From Chryseobacterium flavum (GTDB taxonomy: Bacteria > Bacteroidota > Bacteroidia > Flavobacteriales > Weeksellaceae): DNA of 64,000 nt. The DNA is taken from contig NZ_QNUE01000003.1 in assembly GCF_003385595.1 (NCBI RefSeq), forward strand, positions 1-64,000, read 5' to 3'. Below, one piece after another: positions 17,940 to 27,882 of this stretch; positions within the stretch are counted from its first letter, which is position 1; every line of letters starts with the position of its first letter. The notes under the pieces are model-generated. The model was not told the DNA's origin, did no database searches, and was given only the letters and a program-made list of their open reading frames with translations. Both the position numbers and the translations under genes were made by a program.

Positions 17940-17947
17940 CAAAAGTA
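17940..17947 (-). promoter_or_regulatory. -7 box for topA
   Basis: TACTTTTG on the minus strand, 16 bases before the topA ATG. The predicted leader is very short, about 10 bases. Confidence 0.5.
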
Positions 17948-18138
17948 AAGCTTTTTTATTATATACTTTGGTTCTGGAATTTTAATTTGGTAAATACAAC
18001 ACTTTGCACAGGATCAGACCAAATACACAATAACCAATCAAGTCCTTTGTTATGTATACTTTAGCCCTCCAGAGAAGGTATTATATTAATGATATAGAAT
18101 TTTTCACCAATTGCAATAGATACAGGAAATATAAAGGA

Positions 18139-18161
18139 GTAGTGACAGCTATCTTCACTAC
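18139..18161 (-). terminator. Possible terminator after the T9SS cargo gene
   Basis: Arms GTAGTGA (18139-18145) and TCACTAC (18155-18161) form a 7-base stem about 20 bases after the stop at 18182. The following minus-strand sequence is pyrimidine-rich but lacks a clean T run. Confidence 0.4.
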
Positions 18162-18181
18162 CCCCCTAAACTATACTAAAG

Positions 18182-21100
18182 TTACTGTTTTATAACTTTC
18201 TCAATCACTTCAGAGTTATTTATTCTTATTAAATACGCTCCGGGTACGAGAGAAGAAACATTTATCTGTTTATTCTTAAACTGACCGGATTTCAAAAGTT
18301 GTCCCGTCATATTATAAATTTCATAATTATAATTTTTGTTTTCCGGGGTTTCAATATAAAGTACATCTTTAACAGGGTTAGGAAACAGGGAAATTATCGA
18401 TTTGTCTGATGGAACCTCTGAATTACTTAGCATAACCGGCGCACCAAGCCCATTCTTCAACGCGTTGATTAACAACCTTGGTACAGGTCCTTCTTCCTTA
18501 CCAAAAGCATTATATTTCACTCTCACACATCGGCAGCCCATTCCAAAATAAGGATCATTATTATCATGAAAAGTAATCAAACGATTAGCTGTTGATGCAG
18601 CATCAAATAATATATTAACAGGTCTTCCCAGATAATTTGCTGTCAGAGCGTCCGTCCAAACACCGAAATATTGAAAATTCAGAACGTTTAACGTTCCTTG
18701 CGGAGACTGATTTCCGACCACGCTTCTGAATGCGCGGGATCCGGAATTAGGGTAATTCCCAATACTGTATGATTTATCTGTAAACTGATAACCAATTGTA
18801 TAAGTTGTGGAAGGGTTCCTTACCCTGATTCCCTGGTAATCTGAAGATACACTATACATAGTTGCGATATTTTTATCTTTTTTATACCACGGAGTCTGGC
18901 CAAAATCCTGTCCCGAAACGAGCGCTACACTGGTAACATCCGGAATCCTCCAGCCATCAGGGCAAGGATCAAAAGGAGACTTTTCACCTCCCCTTCCCCA
19001 TCTGTCAGGAGCAAGATTCGGTTCATTTGCAATCCAGTCTGTTCCATTGGTATAATTTGGAGTTACACTATTAAAAGGGGAAAAGGTACTGGGAACCATA
19101 AAAACCAGTGGATTCCGGACAGAATACGCCAATATTTTATTTACTCTATCAGCAGGCTTATCTGTATTCTGCACCCCCGAGGCTGCTGCATACGTATTAT
19201 ATGGAACGATATACCCTCCTGACAAATTATTATATGCCGACGCAGTTAGTGTCGTATAAGAAATGCTTCCGTTATCTGATACTTTTCCAAGGAACACATT
19301 GAAAGCAGCCCTGTTATCAGCATATTGAAATGTTGGAATAGGATCTTTTCTTCCCCACTGATAATGCAGTCCGGTAGATGCCCTGATCTGTGCAATTTCA
19401 GCAGCATTAGGAGTTAGCGGATTTACTACCGTAGGAAAAGCTGCCAGAGCACCTATATTTCTATCTAAAAATTCCGTCATCATTACTACATCTGCTTTAG
19501 GGGTATAATTCATATAATTAGAAGCCTGCATTACAGGAAGCTCTGTTGTATATGCATAAGAATAGACAGGAGTATCGGTAATCCAGATATGCCAGCTCCA
19601 ATAGACAGGATTGGTAATGCTTCCATTATGCAAAGTCACCACCGCATTCCCACTTTGATTAGGTCTTATTTCTACTGAGATCCTGGAAAACCTGACATCC
19701 TCCAGAGAGGAAGGAGACGGATTAAATACCGAGATCTTATCTATCAGATTAACATTCGTTGTCCATAATACATTTGCTTTCAGCTCATTAAAATTTGAAG
19801 GATTGAGTATGTCCGTATTGTTCATCATCTGGCTTTGTACTGAAAAAGCTTTACTTACAGGAATTTCAATACTTTGCGATTGTGTACTTTTAACTGCCAG
19901 ATATGTATTGGGATTATTAATCCCCTCCTTATAATCGGAGATGGCCGCCGGAATATATTCGGTAGGAAAGTTATAATCATTCACTATATACAACGGATCT
20001 TTTATACATCTGCAGCCATTGGCATCTGAAGTATACATTCCAGTCATTGGCATATAGTAATACCTTCCTTTAATGTTTGGATAAGCAGGATCTGGAACAT
20101 CAGGCTGCCCTTTATCGGGAATCAGAGTCAAACCTCTGACCCCAACAGCGGGAGAAGCATCGAAGTGCCTTGCCATAGTAGCTGTCCACAGCGCCGTATG
20201 ATGCTGATCACTATATTGTCCTAAATGAGCCCCTCTGATCAGCTGGCCTGTTCCCGGAAAGATTCCCATATTATAACCACCTACATTTGAAAGGTCAAAC
20301 CCCCAGTTTGGATACACTTCAAATCCCGTCATAAAATTAGGCATTCCAGAATCTGTAGGCTTTATGATATAATATTTATTGGCATCAAAGACATTTTTGC
20401 TCATATTGGTTCTTACGCCAAAAGGAGAAAAATCAACTCTGATATCATCCACATACGATGGAGATGCAAGGTTGGCAACAAGCATAGAAGGGACACGCCA
20501 GCCATTAGGACAAGGATCGTAAGGAGATTTATCCCTGTAAGGTTTAGCACTGCTGTCCGTATTATATACTGATTCTATTTTTCCCTGTGAATTATCTGAC
20601 CACAAATTCAGCTCTGAAAGTCGGTTATCCGGAAGTTCTGCAGATCTCCCGAACCAGTTTACAGGAAGATTCACATTGTTATTATAATAAGCCTGTCCGG
20701 AATTATCATCCTTGTTGATATAGATCAGGCTTAAAGGGTTTTTTATAGAGAGCCGGATATTATTAGTTATTTCTGCTCCGGAAAGCAAAACAACCTTCAC
20801 AAGATCATCAATACTCACAGCATTTGTAAAATTTTTTGCCCCCCGATGTCTTACCCGTCCTATTGCTCCCGACGCTTCATAAAAATCATTCCCTCTTGTA
20901 ACCAGCGGAGGGATTGGATCTTTTCTACCCCACTGATAAAGCAAACCACTATTTCTGTTCCAGTCTGATCCGGTAATGGAGTTACTAAGAGCACCCAGAT
21001 TCCTGTCCATCCATTTCCAGTCAGAATCCGGAATTTCTTCAATCACTCCGTCTGCCCTAACTCTTTTGAGATGATCAAAACTTTTATAAGAAGGTCCATT

Positions 21101-21628
21101 ACTGGGATCATCAGTTACCCAGACATGCCAACTCCAGTAGATTTCTCCATTGACCCTGAAAGCAATCACTGCATTTCCTTTTTTAGATTTATTGATCGGA
21201 ACCTGTATTTTTGCCTGTTGTCCCGAGCCCGAAATAGCCAAGGTATAATTTGCATCTGTTTTTATCAGACCATGTTCATCTTCCCAAAGAACATCTGCTG
21301 TAATTGTTCCTGCCGGTATTCCATTTCCCTTAATATGACCTCCTCCCTCCCACATTGCATAAGCTTTTCTTACAGGAATCAGTAAACCTGCACTTTTCTG
21401 CTCCGGATCAAAAAAATAGCTATTGGGAGCTTTCTTCCAATCAGTAATTATGAGAGATACAGAATCGCTGGCAGGCTTAACCAATGAATCCGGATCTGCA
21501 ATCACGAACGCATTTTCCAAATATCCGGCCGGCGGCAAATCTTTTGCAGAAATAATGTTACTTTTAAAACAGAGACTAACCGATACTAAGCAAAAAATTG
21601 CCACTAATTTTTCAACTATTCGTTTCAT
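18182..21628 (-). CDS. Large secreted protein, two FISUMP-like modules and a T9SS sorting domain
   Basis: The 1148-residue product has a signal peptide from the ATG at 21628 (MKRIVEKLVAIF). It carries two related modules of about 500 residues. Each has a WSWHxWxTD strand, a DRNxGAL segment, LxYQWGRKDPIP and a C-P-x-GWRxP motif (DPCPNGWRVPS in the first, DPCPDGWRIPD in the second). These resemble FISUMP (Fibrobacter major paralogous) domains. The last about 75 residues form a type A sorting domain (SLFPNPVKDVLYIE, then GAYLIRI), so the protein should pass through the type IX system to the surface. Ligand or substrate is unknown. Confidence 0.85.
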   Translation of the reverse strand: MKRIVEKLVAIFCLVSVSLCFKSNIISAKDLPPAGYLENAFVIADPDSLVKPASDSVSLIITDWKKAPNSYFFDPEQKSAGLLIPVRKAYAMWEGGGHIKGNGIPAGTITADVLWEDEHGLIKTDANYTLAISGSGQQAKIQVPINKSKKGNAVIAFRVNGEIYWSWHVWVTDDPSNGPSYKSFDHLKRVRADGVIEEIPDSDWKWMDRNLGALSNSITGSDWNRNSGLLYQWGRKDPIPPLVTRGNDFYEASGAIGRVRHRGAKNFTNAVSIDDLVKVVLLSGAEITNNIRLSIKNPLSLIYINKDDNSGQAYYNNNVNLPVNWFGRSAELPDNRLSELNLWSDNSQGKIESVYNTDSSAKPYRDKSPYDPCPNGWRVPSMLVANLASPSYVDDIRVDFSPFGVRTNMSKNVFDANKYYIIKPTDSGMPNFMTGFEVYPNWGFDLSNVGGYNMGIFPGTGQLIRGAHLGQYSDQHHTALWTATMARHFDASPAVGVRGLTLIPDKGQPDVPDPAYPNIKGRYYYMPMTGMYTSDANGCRCIKDPLYIVNDYNFPTEYIPAAISDYKEGINNPNTYLAVKSTQSQSIEIPVSKAFSVQSQMMNNTDILNPSNFNELKANVLWTTNVNLIDKISVFNPSPSSLEDVRFSRISVEIRPNQSGNAVVTLHNGSITNPVYWSWHIWITDTPVYSYAYTTELPVMQASNYMNYTPKADVVMMTEFLDRNIGALAAFPTVVNPLTPNAAEIAQIRASTGLHYQWGRKDPIPTFQYADNRAAFNVFLGKVSDNGSISYTTLTASAYNNLSGGYIVPYNTYAAASGVQNTDKPADRVNKILAYSVRNPLVFMVPSTFSPFNSVTPNYTNGTDWIANEPNLAPDRWGRGGEKSPFDPCPDGWRIPDVTSVALVSGQDFGQTPWYKKDKNIATMYSVSSDYQGIRVRNPSTTYTIGYQFTDKSYSIGNYPNSGSRAFRSVVGNQSPQGTLNVLNFQYFGVWTDALTANYLGRPVNILFDAASTANRLITFHDNNDPYFGMGCRCVRVKYNAFGKEEGPVPRLLINALKNGLGAPVMLSNSEVPSDKSIISLFPNPVKDVLYIETPENKNYNYEIYNMTGQLLKSGQFKNKQINVSSLVPGAYLIRINNSEVIEKVIKQ

Positions 21629-21812
21629 ATTCTGGATTTGTATGTAAAACCAGAAATACAATTTTTAAGCCCTATTTAATAAAAATAAATTTATTTTATA
21701 AATAAAAACAACATATTTCAATTATAATATAAATAATTCAATACAATTCATTTACAACATAGCAAGTCGAAATAAATATTCATTCAAAGAAATTTACGGA
21801 TAGATATAGCTT

Positions 21813-21838
21813 AAAAGGCAACCTGCCGGCAGCCTTTT
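21813..21838 (-). terminator. Hairpin terminator after the epsG-like gene
   Basis: Arms AAAAGGC (21813-21819) and GCCTTTT (21832-21838) enclose a second small palindrome. It is nearly symmetric and has a short T run on both strands. It lies just downstream of the stop at 21847. Confidence 0.6.
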
Positions 21839-21846
21839 AAATACAA

Positions 21847-22986
21847 TTATGGAAGAATATAATTTTTATAAAGGTCGATCGAGAATCTCCCTGCCTTAAT
21901 ATTATTAAATGAAGCAAAAACAACAAAATTAAAAACAACGAGTGCAATAATAAATGCATAAACCATGTTTTTGACCCTGCTTGGAACAACATACATTGTA
22001 TTTGGAATGATAATATAGGAAAAACCGATAAATGCTCCGGCAAGACGGGATGAAAATATCGGATTATTTCTGAAAATAAAATAAAAGCAAATTCCCACAA
22101 CAGCATAATTCCTATGATATTCATAATAAGGATATAATTCCTTCATCTTGGTGTCAAAAACGAAAAGGAAGAAAGTAAGAATAGCCATCATGGCTTCCGG
22201 AATTCCAAAGCCTCCATTCAGTCTTTGTACTGTTTCATCCATGTATCCGTTAAACCCTTCTACAAGTGTACTTTCTTCCGCCATCCCAGACAAAAAATCA
22301 CCAAAAACCCTGTAAATCTCAAATGGAGATAAGAAAATAGATCCGATAATAAGGATCAACATGGTTATCTTATTTAAGGGAACACGAGCCAGCCAATACA
22401 TTGGCAAAAATAAATAACAGACACTATGAATCCCGGATCCCAGGAAGATAAAGAACATATAATGCCAGAATTTTCTTTCTTTAATATACCGTATTGCAAA
22501 ATAAACGATAAATGTACCCAGGTTTTGCCTTATCTGGCCGCTTTCTCCAACAAAGAAGTTGGGAATAAACATAAAAAGGGTAAAGGTAAAAGGATAAAAT
22601 GTATTGTCATCTGTGTATTCTACTTTAAAACATATTGCAAAAATAGCTACAATAAGAGTAACCATATAAAACGGGGCATTAAAGACATTAAGCAATACCT
22701 TATTGAGCAAAGTATACAACCATTCCACATCCAGAGTGTCCGGTCCCTCCATATGGAGCATTTTCATGAAAATACTGAAGTAACTTTTTGTGTCTGAATA
22801 GATATAAATCCCATAGTAGCTTCCATAATCCGGACCTACATCATGCCTGAAGCCGGCAAGAATAATCAGATAAATCCCCAGAAACCAAAACCATTTTTTT
22901 TCTACTTTTCTCCCATACACTTCCTGAACGCTGAAAAACAGCATATACAGCATTGCAATTATATAATATGGATGTAATAAACTCAT
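21847..22986 (-). CDS. EpsG-family polysaccharide polymerase-like membrane protein
   Basis: The 379-residue protein has about ten hydrophobic helices and matches EpsG-type proteins, which act as Wzy-like polymerases for exopolysaccharide repeat units in the inner membrane. Family-like features are the N-terminal AMLYMLFFSVQE helix, then FRHDVGPDYGSYYGIY in the first long loop and a charged central loop before SRLAGAFIGFS. It begins one base before the stop of the preceding membrane-protein gene ends, so the two form a tight pair. The polymer cannot be named. The wza-wzc genes are 11 kb away on the same strand. Confidence 0.75.
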   Translation of the reverse strand: MSLLHPYYIIAMLYMLFFSVQEVYGRKVEKKWFWFLGIYLIILAGFRHDVGPDYGSYYGIYIYSDTKSYFSIFMKMLHMEGPDTLDVEWLYTLLNKVLLNVFNAPFYMVTLIVAIFAICFKVEYTDDNTFYPFTFTLFMFIPNFFVGESGQIRQNLGTFIVYFAIRYIKERKFWHYMFFIFLGSGIHSVCYLFLPMYWLARVPLNKITMLILIIGSIFLSPFEIYRVFGDFLSGMAEESTLVEGFNGYMDETVQRLNGGFGIPEAMMAILTFFLFVFDTKMKELYPYYEYHRNYAVVGICFYFIFRNNPIFSSRLAGAFIGFSYIIIPNTMYVVPSRVKNMVYAFIIALVVFNFVVFASFNNIKAGRFSIDLYKNYILP

Positions 22987-22987
22987 A

Positions 22988-23992
22988 CTAACTGAATCTT
23001 TGCAGTTGTTTTAAATGGTGAAATGCTATTATAATCCCGGTCAGAATCAAAGGAAGAAAAAGCCTAACTTCCCAGAAAAGCCCGACTAAGGTAATCATAA
23101 TAAGATAAGGTAATGAAAAGAATATATATTTTTGGAATATCAATCTGTTTTCTTTATCAATACAAAGCCTGTATATAAAATACAATACAACAATAGCAAA
23201 AATTAACCCTGCTAAATTAAATGGGCTTGAAAAATTTCTGTCAATATAAAAACCTTCAACAAAGGTAGCTTCTTCTAAAGTAATAAACTTTCTCAATCCC
23301 AGATACGGAATTAAAAACGCAATGATTAAGGGAATAATTTTCAGAACAGACTGATATTTTCTTTGTTCTAAATCTTTTAAATTAAAAAAAACAGCCGCAA
23401 AAAAAGCAATATTCAGACAAGCTGTTTCCCTTACAAACGTAGAAACAACAATCAGAACGATCAAAATATAATAATATTGTTTTTTTTGTTCATGTAAATA
23501 TTTCAGCGTGAGAAAAACACCTGATAAATAACAAAACAATGCAATGGTATCGCAGTTTGTTGGTGCATATTGTGTAATCACGATAAAGAAAATTGACATC
23601 AAATGAACAATTCTCCTTATATCAACACTTGAGAACGCTGCTTTGAACTGTAATATTTTATTGAGCAATACAGAGCAAAGAACAAAGAAGAAACTATTCA
23701 TCAGGAAAAGCCCATGGTAAAACGGAGTTCCGTTTTTTGTCAGAAAATCTTTAAAAAAGGAAAAAGGTCCATTGATTGAATAATAGACCAGCTCTGTCAT
23801 CTGTACACTCAGATAATTAGGAATAACTCTGTAAGCATATACGGATGAGAATAAAAAATCGGGAGGTCTTTCTGATGTTTTCAGTCTTGTGTAGGAAGAT
23901 TCAAATCCATAATAAGACATGGCAAACAACAGAAGCGGAAGTACTATTACAAATAGAAATCCGTTTATTTTTTCATCATTTTTTTTCAACAT
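22988..23992 (-). CDS. Polytopic membrane protein of unknown function
   Basis: I do not recognise this 334-residue protein. It has around nine hydrophobic segments, starting with FLFVIVLPLLLFAMSYYGF (about 12-30). Positive residues cluster after several helices. A hydrophilic loop with ERPPDFLFSSVYAYRVIPNYL follows helix 1. No enzyme motif is visible. It starts the two-gene unit with the EpsG-like polymerase, whose start lies next to its stop, so a part in polysaccharide assembly or export is plausible. A TACTTTTG box lies about 70 bases upstream. Confidence 0.7.
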   Translation of the reverse strand: MLKKNDEKINGFLFVIVLPLLLFAMSYYGFESSYTRLKTSERPPDFLFSSVYAYRVIPNYLSVQMTELVYYSINGPFSFFKDFLTKNGTPFYHGLFLMNSFFFVLCSVLLNKILQFKAAFSSVDIRRIVHLMSIFFIVITQYAPTNCDTIALFCYLSGVFLTLKYLHEQKKQYYYILIVLIVVSTFVRETACLNIAFFAAVFFNLKDLEQRKYQSVLKIIPLIIAFLIPYLGLRKFITLEEATFVEGFYIDRNFSSPFNLAGLIFAIVVLYFIYRLCIDKENRLIFQKYIFFSLPYLIMITLVGLFWEVRLFLPLILTGIIIAFHHLKQLQRFS

Positions 23993-24062
23993 ATCTAAAA
24001 ACAGATTCTTATTTTTTAATAATAATTATGGTTTAAAATACATTTCATTAAAGGGAACTTTT

Positions 24063-24070
24063 GCAAAAGT
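24063..24070 (-). promoter_or_regulatory. -7 box for the EpsG-like operon
   Basis: TACTTTTG on the minus strand, about 70 bases before the start at 23992. It is divergent from the dar operon promoter on the other strand. Confidence 0.45.
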
Positions 24071-24135
24071 AGAATTTTTTTTCATTCTTCCTAGAATATT
24101 TTATTGATTTTCAGTTAAAACTTATCTCCAAATAT

Positions 24136-24165
24136 TTTGAACTAATACTTAAAAATTTAAATTTG
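24136..24165 (+). promoter_or_regulatory. Promoter of the dar operon
   Basis: TTTG (24136-24139), 18 bases, TAAATTTG (24158-24165). This is a near-perfect Bacteroidetes promoter placed 21 bases before the ATG of the exporter-fusion gene. Confidence 0.7.
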
Positions 24166-24186
24166 CAGACTTGATTTTAAAATGCA

Positions 24187-27100
24187 ATGCATCGTTTTTT
24201 TATTTTCTTATATTATCTGATTTCCAGAAATAAAATCCTTTCTGTCTTTACAGCTCTGGGAATTGCCGCTTTGTGCATTTTCTTCGCTTCAAAAATTAAT
24301 TTTGAAGAAGATATCAATCAGATTATCCCTAAAAATGAAAAATCAGATCTTACGGCAAAAGTTCTCGGGCAACTTAATTTTTCGGATAAAATCATTGTTA
24401 TTGTAGAAAACCAATCAGATGAGGAGAGTTTTCAGCTTTCCGAAACAGCAGATACTTTTTTACAAAAAATAGAGCCTCTGGAAAAGTATATTGGTTCAAT
24501 TCAGGGTAAAGTCAATGATAATGAAATTTCCGAAACCTTTGATTTTGTCAATCAGAACCTCCCCTTGTTTCTCAATGAAAACGATTACAGAGAAATCAGC
24601 AACAAACTTCAAAAAGACAGTATTGCCAGACAAATAGAAAATAATTACATCTCCCTGGTATCTCCTGCCAGTCTTGTCACGAAAGAATTCATTAAAAAAG
24701 ATCCTTTGGGGCTGACATTTTTAGGCGTTAAGAAATTAAACGCATTAAATATCAGCAAAGATTTTAAACTTGAAGACAGCTACATTGTTACCAAAGACGG
24801 AAAAAATCTTTTGCTATTCATTGACCCCAAGAACAAAAGCAATGATACGAAAGCAAATGAAGCTTTCATTGATCAGCTCAATCTAATCAAAGAAAATCTC
24901 AATAAGCAATTTAAGGGAAAAACAGAAATCAGTTATTTTGGTTCGCCAGTGATTGCTGTTGCTAATGCCAAGCAAATAAAAAAAGACATTCAAAATACCG
25001 TATTAATTTCAATGACAGTGCTATTGGTATTACTGATCTATTATTTCAGAAATATCTTTACTCCTCTTATTATTTTTCTACCAACTGTATTTTCTGGATT
25101 ATTATCTTTAATGATCTTGTATTTTATTAAAGATAAAATTTCAGCAATTTCATTAAGTGTAGGAGCTATTTTAATCGGAATCACCATAGATTATGCCCTG
25201 CATATCCTTACCCATTATAAACACAACAACAATATTGAAGAACTTTATAAGGATATTACCCAGCCTATCATACTAAGCAGCGCTACCACAGCTGTTTCAT
25301 TTTTATGCCTCGTTTTTGTACGTTCTGAAGCCTTAAAGGATCTTGGGCTTTTTGCCGCCATTACTGTTATTTTATCATCTATTACAGCATTAATTATTGT
25401 TCCACAACTCTACAAACCAAAAGAGGATAAAGAAAAACTCAACACCAATTTTATTGATAGGATAGGATCATATCCATATGAAAAAAACAAACCTCTGATT
25501 ATTGGCTGCTCCCTGATTATCCTTGCTTGTTTATTTGGGTTCAGACATGTAGGGTTTAATGAAGATATTGGTGACCTCAACTATATCCCAAAAGAATTAA
25601 AAATAAGCGAGGCTAAATTACAGAAGCTTTCAGATATTACTTCAAAATCCATTTATACCATATCTTACGGCAACTCTAAGGAAGAGGCACTGTCAAGGAA
25701 TAGCCAGTTAAGTAAGTTTCTTGAGAAAGAAAAAAAAGAGGGGAAAATACTGAGCTACAATTCTGTCGGAAATATTGTTCTTTCAGAGAAGGATCAACTA
25801 AAAAAAATCGAAGACTGGCAACAGTTCTGGACTATTGACAGAAAGACCCAGGCCATGTCTGAGCTTGTCCGCAATGGGAATAAATTTGGGTTCAACAGTT
25901 CTGCTTTTGAAGATTTCAGGGAAGTTTTATATAAAAATCACTCTGTTTTAACCCTAAAAGATTATGAAAAAGTAAAAGCATTGCAGATTTCAGAATTTCT
26001 GAGCAATGATAATGGTTTTTATACAGTCTCTAATGTTGTAAAGGTTAATGAAAACAGCAGAGATCATTTCATGAAGGACATCGAAAAAAAACATGATGTG
26101 ATTGCTATTGACCGCCAACAGATGAATGAAAACTTTCTGGGCCTTCTCAAAAGAGATTTCAGTACCCTGATCAATTACTCTCTTTTAGCCATCATATTAA
26201 CGATTATTGTCTTTTTCCGGAATTTTGAACTAACTGTTCTTACGATGTTCCCCATTGTCCTTACCGGAATAGTAACCGCAGGAATTCTTTATTTTTTAGG
26301 ACTGGAACTCAATATCTTCAGCACTGTGGTATGTACTCTGGTTTTTGGGGTGGGTGATGATTTCAGCATTTTCCTCACCCAGGCCATGCAAAAGGAACAC
26401 ACCACAGGAAAAAATGAACTTCCCACTTATAGAATTTCAATTATTCTGGCTGTATTTACAACCATCCTTTCGATTGGCTCCCTGATTTTTGCCAAGCATC
26501 CTGCCTTACATTCTTTAGCTTTGGTAGCTCTGATTGGAATGTTCTCTGTCATCATCATAACCTCAACACTGTATCCTTTCTGGTTCAGGTTTTTAATTAT
26601 CAACAGAGCAAAAAAAGGATTGTCACCTATTACCTTCAGATTGTTTATTCATTCTGTTTTTTCTTTTTTATATTATGGATTAGGAGGTATTTTATTTTCG
26701 GTTTTCGGAAGCTTTTTTGTCAGAAACTCTAAAGGCAGAACGTTGGAAATTATAAAATTGATATTAGCAAAGTTTTTAACTTCTGTACTGTATACCAATC
26801 CATTTGTAAAGAAAAAAGTGATTAAAAATACTTCTGAAGATTTTAGTAAACCTGCTGTTATTATTGCCAACCACACTTCTTTTCTGGACACTCTGGCTAT
26901 TGCCATGACCACCCATAAAATTATTTATCTGGTCAATGACTGGGTATATCAGTCACCCATATTTGGCAGATTGGTAAGGGCCCTCGGGTTTTATCCTGTT
27001 TCACAAGGCATAGAAAATGGAATGGATAAATTGAAAGAAAAAATCGAACAAGGATATTCCCTTGTTGTTTTCCCTGAAGCAGAACGTTCTTATACTAATG

Positions 27101-27840
27101 ATATCAAAAGATTCCATAAGGGAGCTTTCTATCTTGCGGAACAATTCGGACTTGATATTCTGCCCCTTTACATTCACGGAAACTCAGAAGTATTGCCGAA
27201 AGGAGATTTTATTATATATGACGGAAGCATTACAGTAAAGGTAGGAAGCAGAATCAGTAAAGATAATCCGGAATTTGGCGCCAATTATTCAGAGAGAACA
27301 AAAAAGATCAATGCTTATTTCAGAAGTGAGTTTGCAAAATTGAGAGAAGACCTTGAAGATGAAAACTATTTTAAAAAGAAATTATTTCTAAGTTATCTGT
27401 ATAAAAACAGTGAAGTAGTGAAAGAAGTAAAGGACGATTTCAACAACAATAAATCCATCTACTATGAGCTGAACAAATACATTCCCAAGGATGCCGGCAT
27501 TTTACATATTGCAGATGATTTTGGTCAGAAAGATGTGCTTCTCACCTTATATCAGGCAGGAAGAAGAGTATTCTCATTCATCAGCAATCAGGAAAGAAGG
27601 GAAATTGCCGCTCAGAATTACCTTGTTAAGAAAAGAAAACTGCATTATATAAAGGATATTTCTGAAGTGAATAAAAATATTAACACTCTTCTTGTATCTG
27701 ACAGGACATTTAGTATAAATAATATTCAGATACTGCCTGAGACCATCATTTTGCTTAATCTCCCTGGTACAGACTTTGACCATGACGATTATACACTAAA
27801 ATTCAGTTCTGAATCATTAAAAGTATTTAAAACTAAATAA
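24187..27840 (+). CDS. MMPL/RND exporter fused to a PlsC-type acyltransferase
   Basis: The 1217-residue protein joins three parts. Residues 1-830 form an RND/MMPL exporter with about twelve helices, large periplasmic loops and family segments GITIDYALHILTHY and VFGVGDDFSIFLTQ. Residues about 840-1080 form a lysophospholipid-type acyltransferase with HTSFLD (896-901, the HX4D motif) and FPEAERSY. The last about 110 residues look like a Rossmann-type fold (AGILHIADDFGQKDVLL) resembling a degraded methyltransferase. Aryl polyene clusters carry an MMPL exporter and acyltransferases, usually as separate genes, so export and acylation of the flexirubin lipid are likely. It leads the dar operon. Confidence 0.87.
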   Translation: MHRFFIFLYYLISRNKILSVFTALGIAALCIFFASKINFEEDINQIIPKNEKSDLTAKVLGQLNFSDKIIVIVENQSDEESFQLSETADTFLQKIEPLEKYIGSIQGKVNDNEISETFDFVNQNLPLFLNENDYREISNKLQKDSIARQIENNYISLVSPASLVTKEFIKKDPLGLTFLGVKKLNALNISKDFKLEDSYIVTKDGKNLLLFIDPKNKSNDTKANEAFIDQLNLIKENLNKQFKGKTEISYFGSPVIAVANAKQIKKDIQNTVLISMTVLLVLLIYYFRNIFTPLIIFLPTVFSGLLSLMILYFIKDKISAISLSVGAILIGITIDYALHILTHYKHNNNIEELYKDITQPIILSSATTAVSFLCLVFVRSEALKDLGLFAAITVILSSITALIIVPQLYKPKEDKEKLNTNFIDRIGSYPYEKNKPLIIGCSLIILACLFGFRHVGFNEDIGDLNYIPKELKISEAKLQKLSDITSKSIYTISYGNSKEEALSRNSQLSKFLEKEKKEGKILSYNSVGNIVLSEKDQLKKIEDWQQFWTIDRKTQAMSELVRNGNKFGFNSSAFEDFREVLYKNHSVLTLKDYEKVKALQISEFLSNDNGFYTVSNVVKVNENSRDHFMKDIEKKHDVIAIDRQQMNENFLGLLKRDFSTLINYSLLAIILTIIVFFRNFELTVLTMFPIVLTGIVTAGILYFLGLELNIFSTVVCTLVFGVGDDFSIFLTQAMQKEHTTGKNELPTYRISIILAVFTTILSIGSLIFAKHPALHSLALVALIGMFSVIIITSTLYPFWFRFLIINRAKKGLSPITFRLFIHSVFSFLYYGLGGILFSVFGSFFVRNSKGRTLEIIKLILAKFLTSVLYTNPFVKKKVIKNTSEDFSKPAVIIANHTSFLDTLAIAMTTHKIIYLVNDWVYQSPIFGRLVRALGFYPVSQGIENGMDKLKEKIEQGYSLVVFPEAERSYTNDIKRFHKGAFYLAEQFGLDILPLYIHGNSEVLPKGDFIIYDGSITVKVGSRISKDNPEFGANYSERTKKINAYFRSEFAKLREDLEDENYFKKKLFLSYLYKNSEVVKEVKDDFNNNKSIYYELNKYIPKDAGILHIADDFGQKDVLLTLYQAGRRVFSFISNQERREIAAQNYLVKKRKLHYIKDISEVNKNINTLLVSDRTFSINNIQILPETIILLNLPGTDFDHDDYTLKFSSESLKVFKTK

Positions 27841-27882
27841 TAAATATGAAAAACATATTTTTGTAAACACTAAAAAATAGTA

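Noticed and set aside
15363..17942. TTG at 17942 as the topA start
   Set aside because: The TTG overlaps the -7 promoter box (17940-17947), and the ATG at 17924 begins the usual N-terminus.
22426..22797. 123-codon plus-strand frame inside the EpsG-like gene
   Set aside because: Antisense to a membrane protein gene; no recognisable feature and no promoter.
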